Assembly: GCF_026410195.1 (NCBI RefSeq)
Contig: NZ_JAPMLM010000065.1
Span: forward strand, 1-64,000
Source of the DNA: Xanthomarina sp. F2636L
Lineage (GTDB): Bacteria > Bacteroidota > Bacteroidia > Flavobacteriales > Flavobacteriaceae
DNA: 64,000 nucleotides
Reading direction: 5' to 3'
Shown: positions 63,709 to 64,000 of the stretch, piece after piece
Layout of the letters: each line of letters begins with the position of its first letter
Numbering within the stretch: the stretch's first letter is position 1
Notes under the pieces: model-generated
What the model was told of the DNA's origin: nothing
What the model saw: only the letters and a program-made list of their open reading frames with translations
The model's database searches: none
Position numbers and translations under genes: made by a program

Positions 63709-64000
63709 ATGACAAGAGAAGAAAAATCACAAGTAATCGAAGAATTAACTGCACAATTAGCTGATAATGCAAATATTTATTTAGCAGATATATCAGGATT
63801 AAATGCAGCTAGTACTTCAAACTTACGTCGTGCTTGCTTTAAAGCAAACGTAAAGTTAGCAGTTGTTAAAAATACCTTGCTTGCAAAAGCAATGGAGGCC
63901 TCAGAAAAAGATTTTGGAGACCTTCCTTCTACATTAAAAGGAAATACTTCAGTAATGTATTCTGAGACTGGTAATGCTCCAGCTAAAATAATAGATACTT
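63709..64000 (+). CDS. rplJ: 50S ribosomal protein uL10, 5' part
   Basis: The first 97 residues are visible and the gene runs off the window. MTREEKSQVIEELTAQLADN, IYLADISGLNAAST and KLAVVKNTLLAKAME match the N-terminal rRNA-binding domain of uL10. It starts 19 nt after rplA; rplL and rpoB would be expected next. Confidence 0.95.
   Translation, partial: MTREEKSQVIEELTAQLADNANIYLADISGLNAASTSNLRRACFKANVKLAVVKNTLLAKAMEASEKDFGDLPSTLKGNTSVMYSETGNAPAKIIDT

Overview
The window is AT-rich chromosomal DNA from a member of the Bacteroidota, almost certainly a marine-type Flavobacteriaceae. The evidence is a type IX secretion (T9SS) cargo protein with a type B sorting domain followed by a PorP/SprF-like protein, a second cargo protein with a type A sorting domain, TAnnTTTG-type -7 promoter boxes, near absence of Shine-Dalgarno sequences, a tmRNA encoding the tag GENNYALAA, and the gene order rpsU - tyrosine recombinase - hpf - tRNAs - tuf - tRNA-Trp - secE - nusG - rplK - rplA - rplJ. 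The genus cannot be fixed from the sequence alone.

Layout. 1-4.7 kb: the 3' end of a repeat-rich T9SS adhesin, its PorP/SprF partner, a PorE-like OmpA protein and a DUF1573 lipoprotein. 4.7-5.1 kb: tmRNA on the minus strand. 5.3-12.1 kb: housekeeping genes (dehydrogenase, SDR, kdsA, typA) and a secreted protein. 12.3-28.7 kb: a cell-surface glycan locus with glycosyltransferases, two polyprenyl-phosphate-sugar-synthase-like GT2 plus GT-C-like pairs at its two ends, a flippase, a sugar aminotransferase with a 3,4-ketoisomerase-like cupin, and an MBOAT/SGNH O-acylation pair. ftsE is the last gene of one of its minus-strand operons. 28.8-33.6 kb: a 1009-residue TPR protein and an outer-membrane barrel. 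33.6-39.5 kb: an accessory stretch rich in interspersed repeats, with a DUF559 nuclease gene between inverted repeat arms and a leucine-rich-repeat T9SS protein preceded by thirteen ATT units.

39.5-50.9 kb: YkgJ-type cysteine-cluster protein, sterol-desaturase-family enzyme, a tandem pair of small secreted paralogues, NamZ/DUF1343 divergent from a LolC/E-type permease, a cystathionine beta-synthase-like enzyme, a lipoprotein with an exactly duplicated His/Cys motif, and a putative ergothioneine operon (EgtB, EgtD and an Asp/Glu-racemase-like protein that lacks one catalytic cysteine). 51-58 kb: PspC protein, K+ channel, an AGCS symporter with an unusual secreted N-terminal part, HhH protein, acyl-CoA dehydrogenase and a CarboxypepD-regulatory-like protein. 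58.2-64 kb: the translation block, where rpsU stands out by having a perfect Shine-Dalgarno sequence.

The parts most worth a second look are the DUF559 unit with matching inverted arms, a family of GTCATT...AATCTCA hairpin repeats that repeatedly sits 3-8 nt after stop codons, the ATT microsatellite in front of a surface protein, the EgtB-EgtD-racemase-like operon, and the duplicated GT2/GT-C module bracketing the glycan locus. All functional statements rest on motif recognition by eye; no database search was run. No stretch longer than 300 bases is free of genes.
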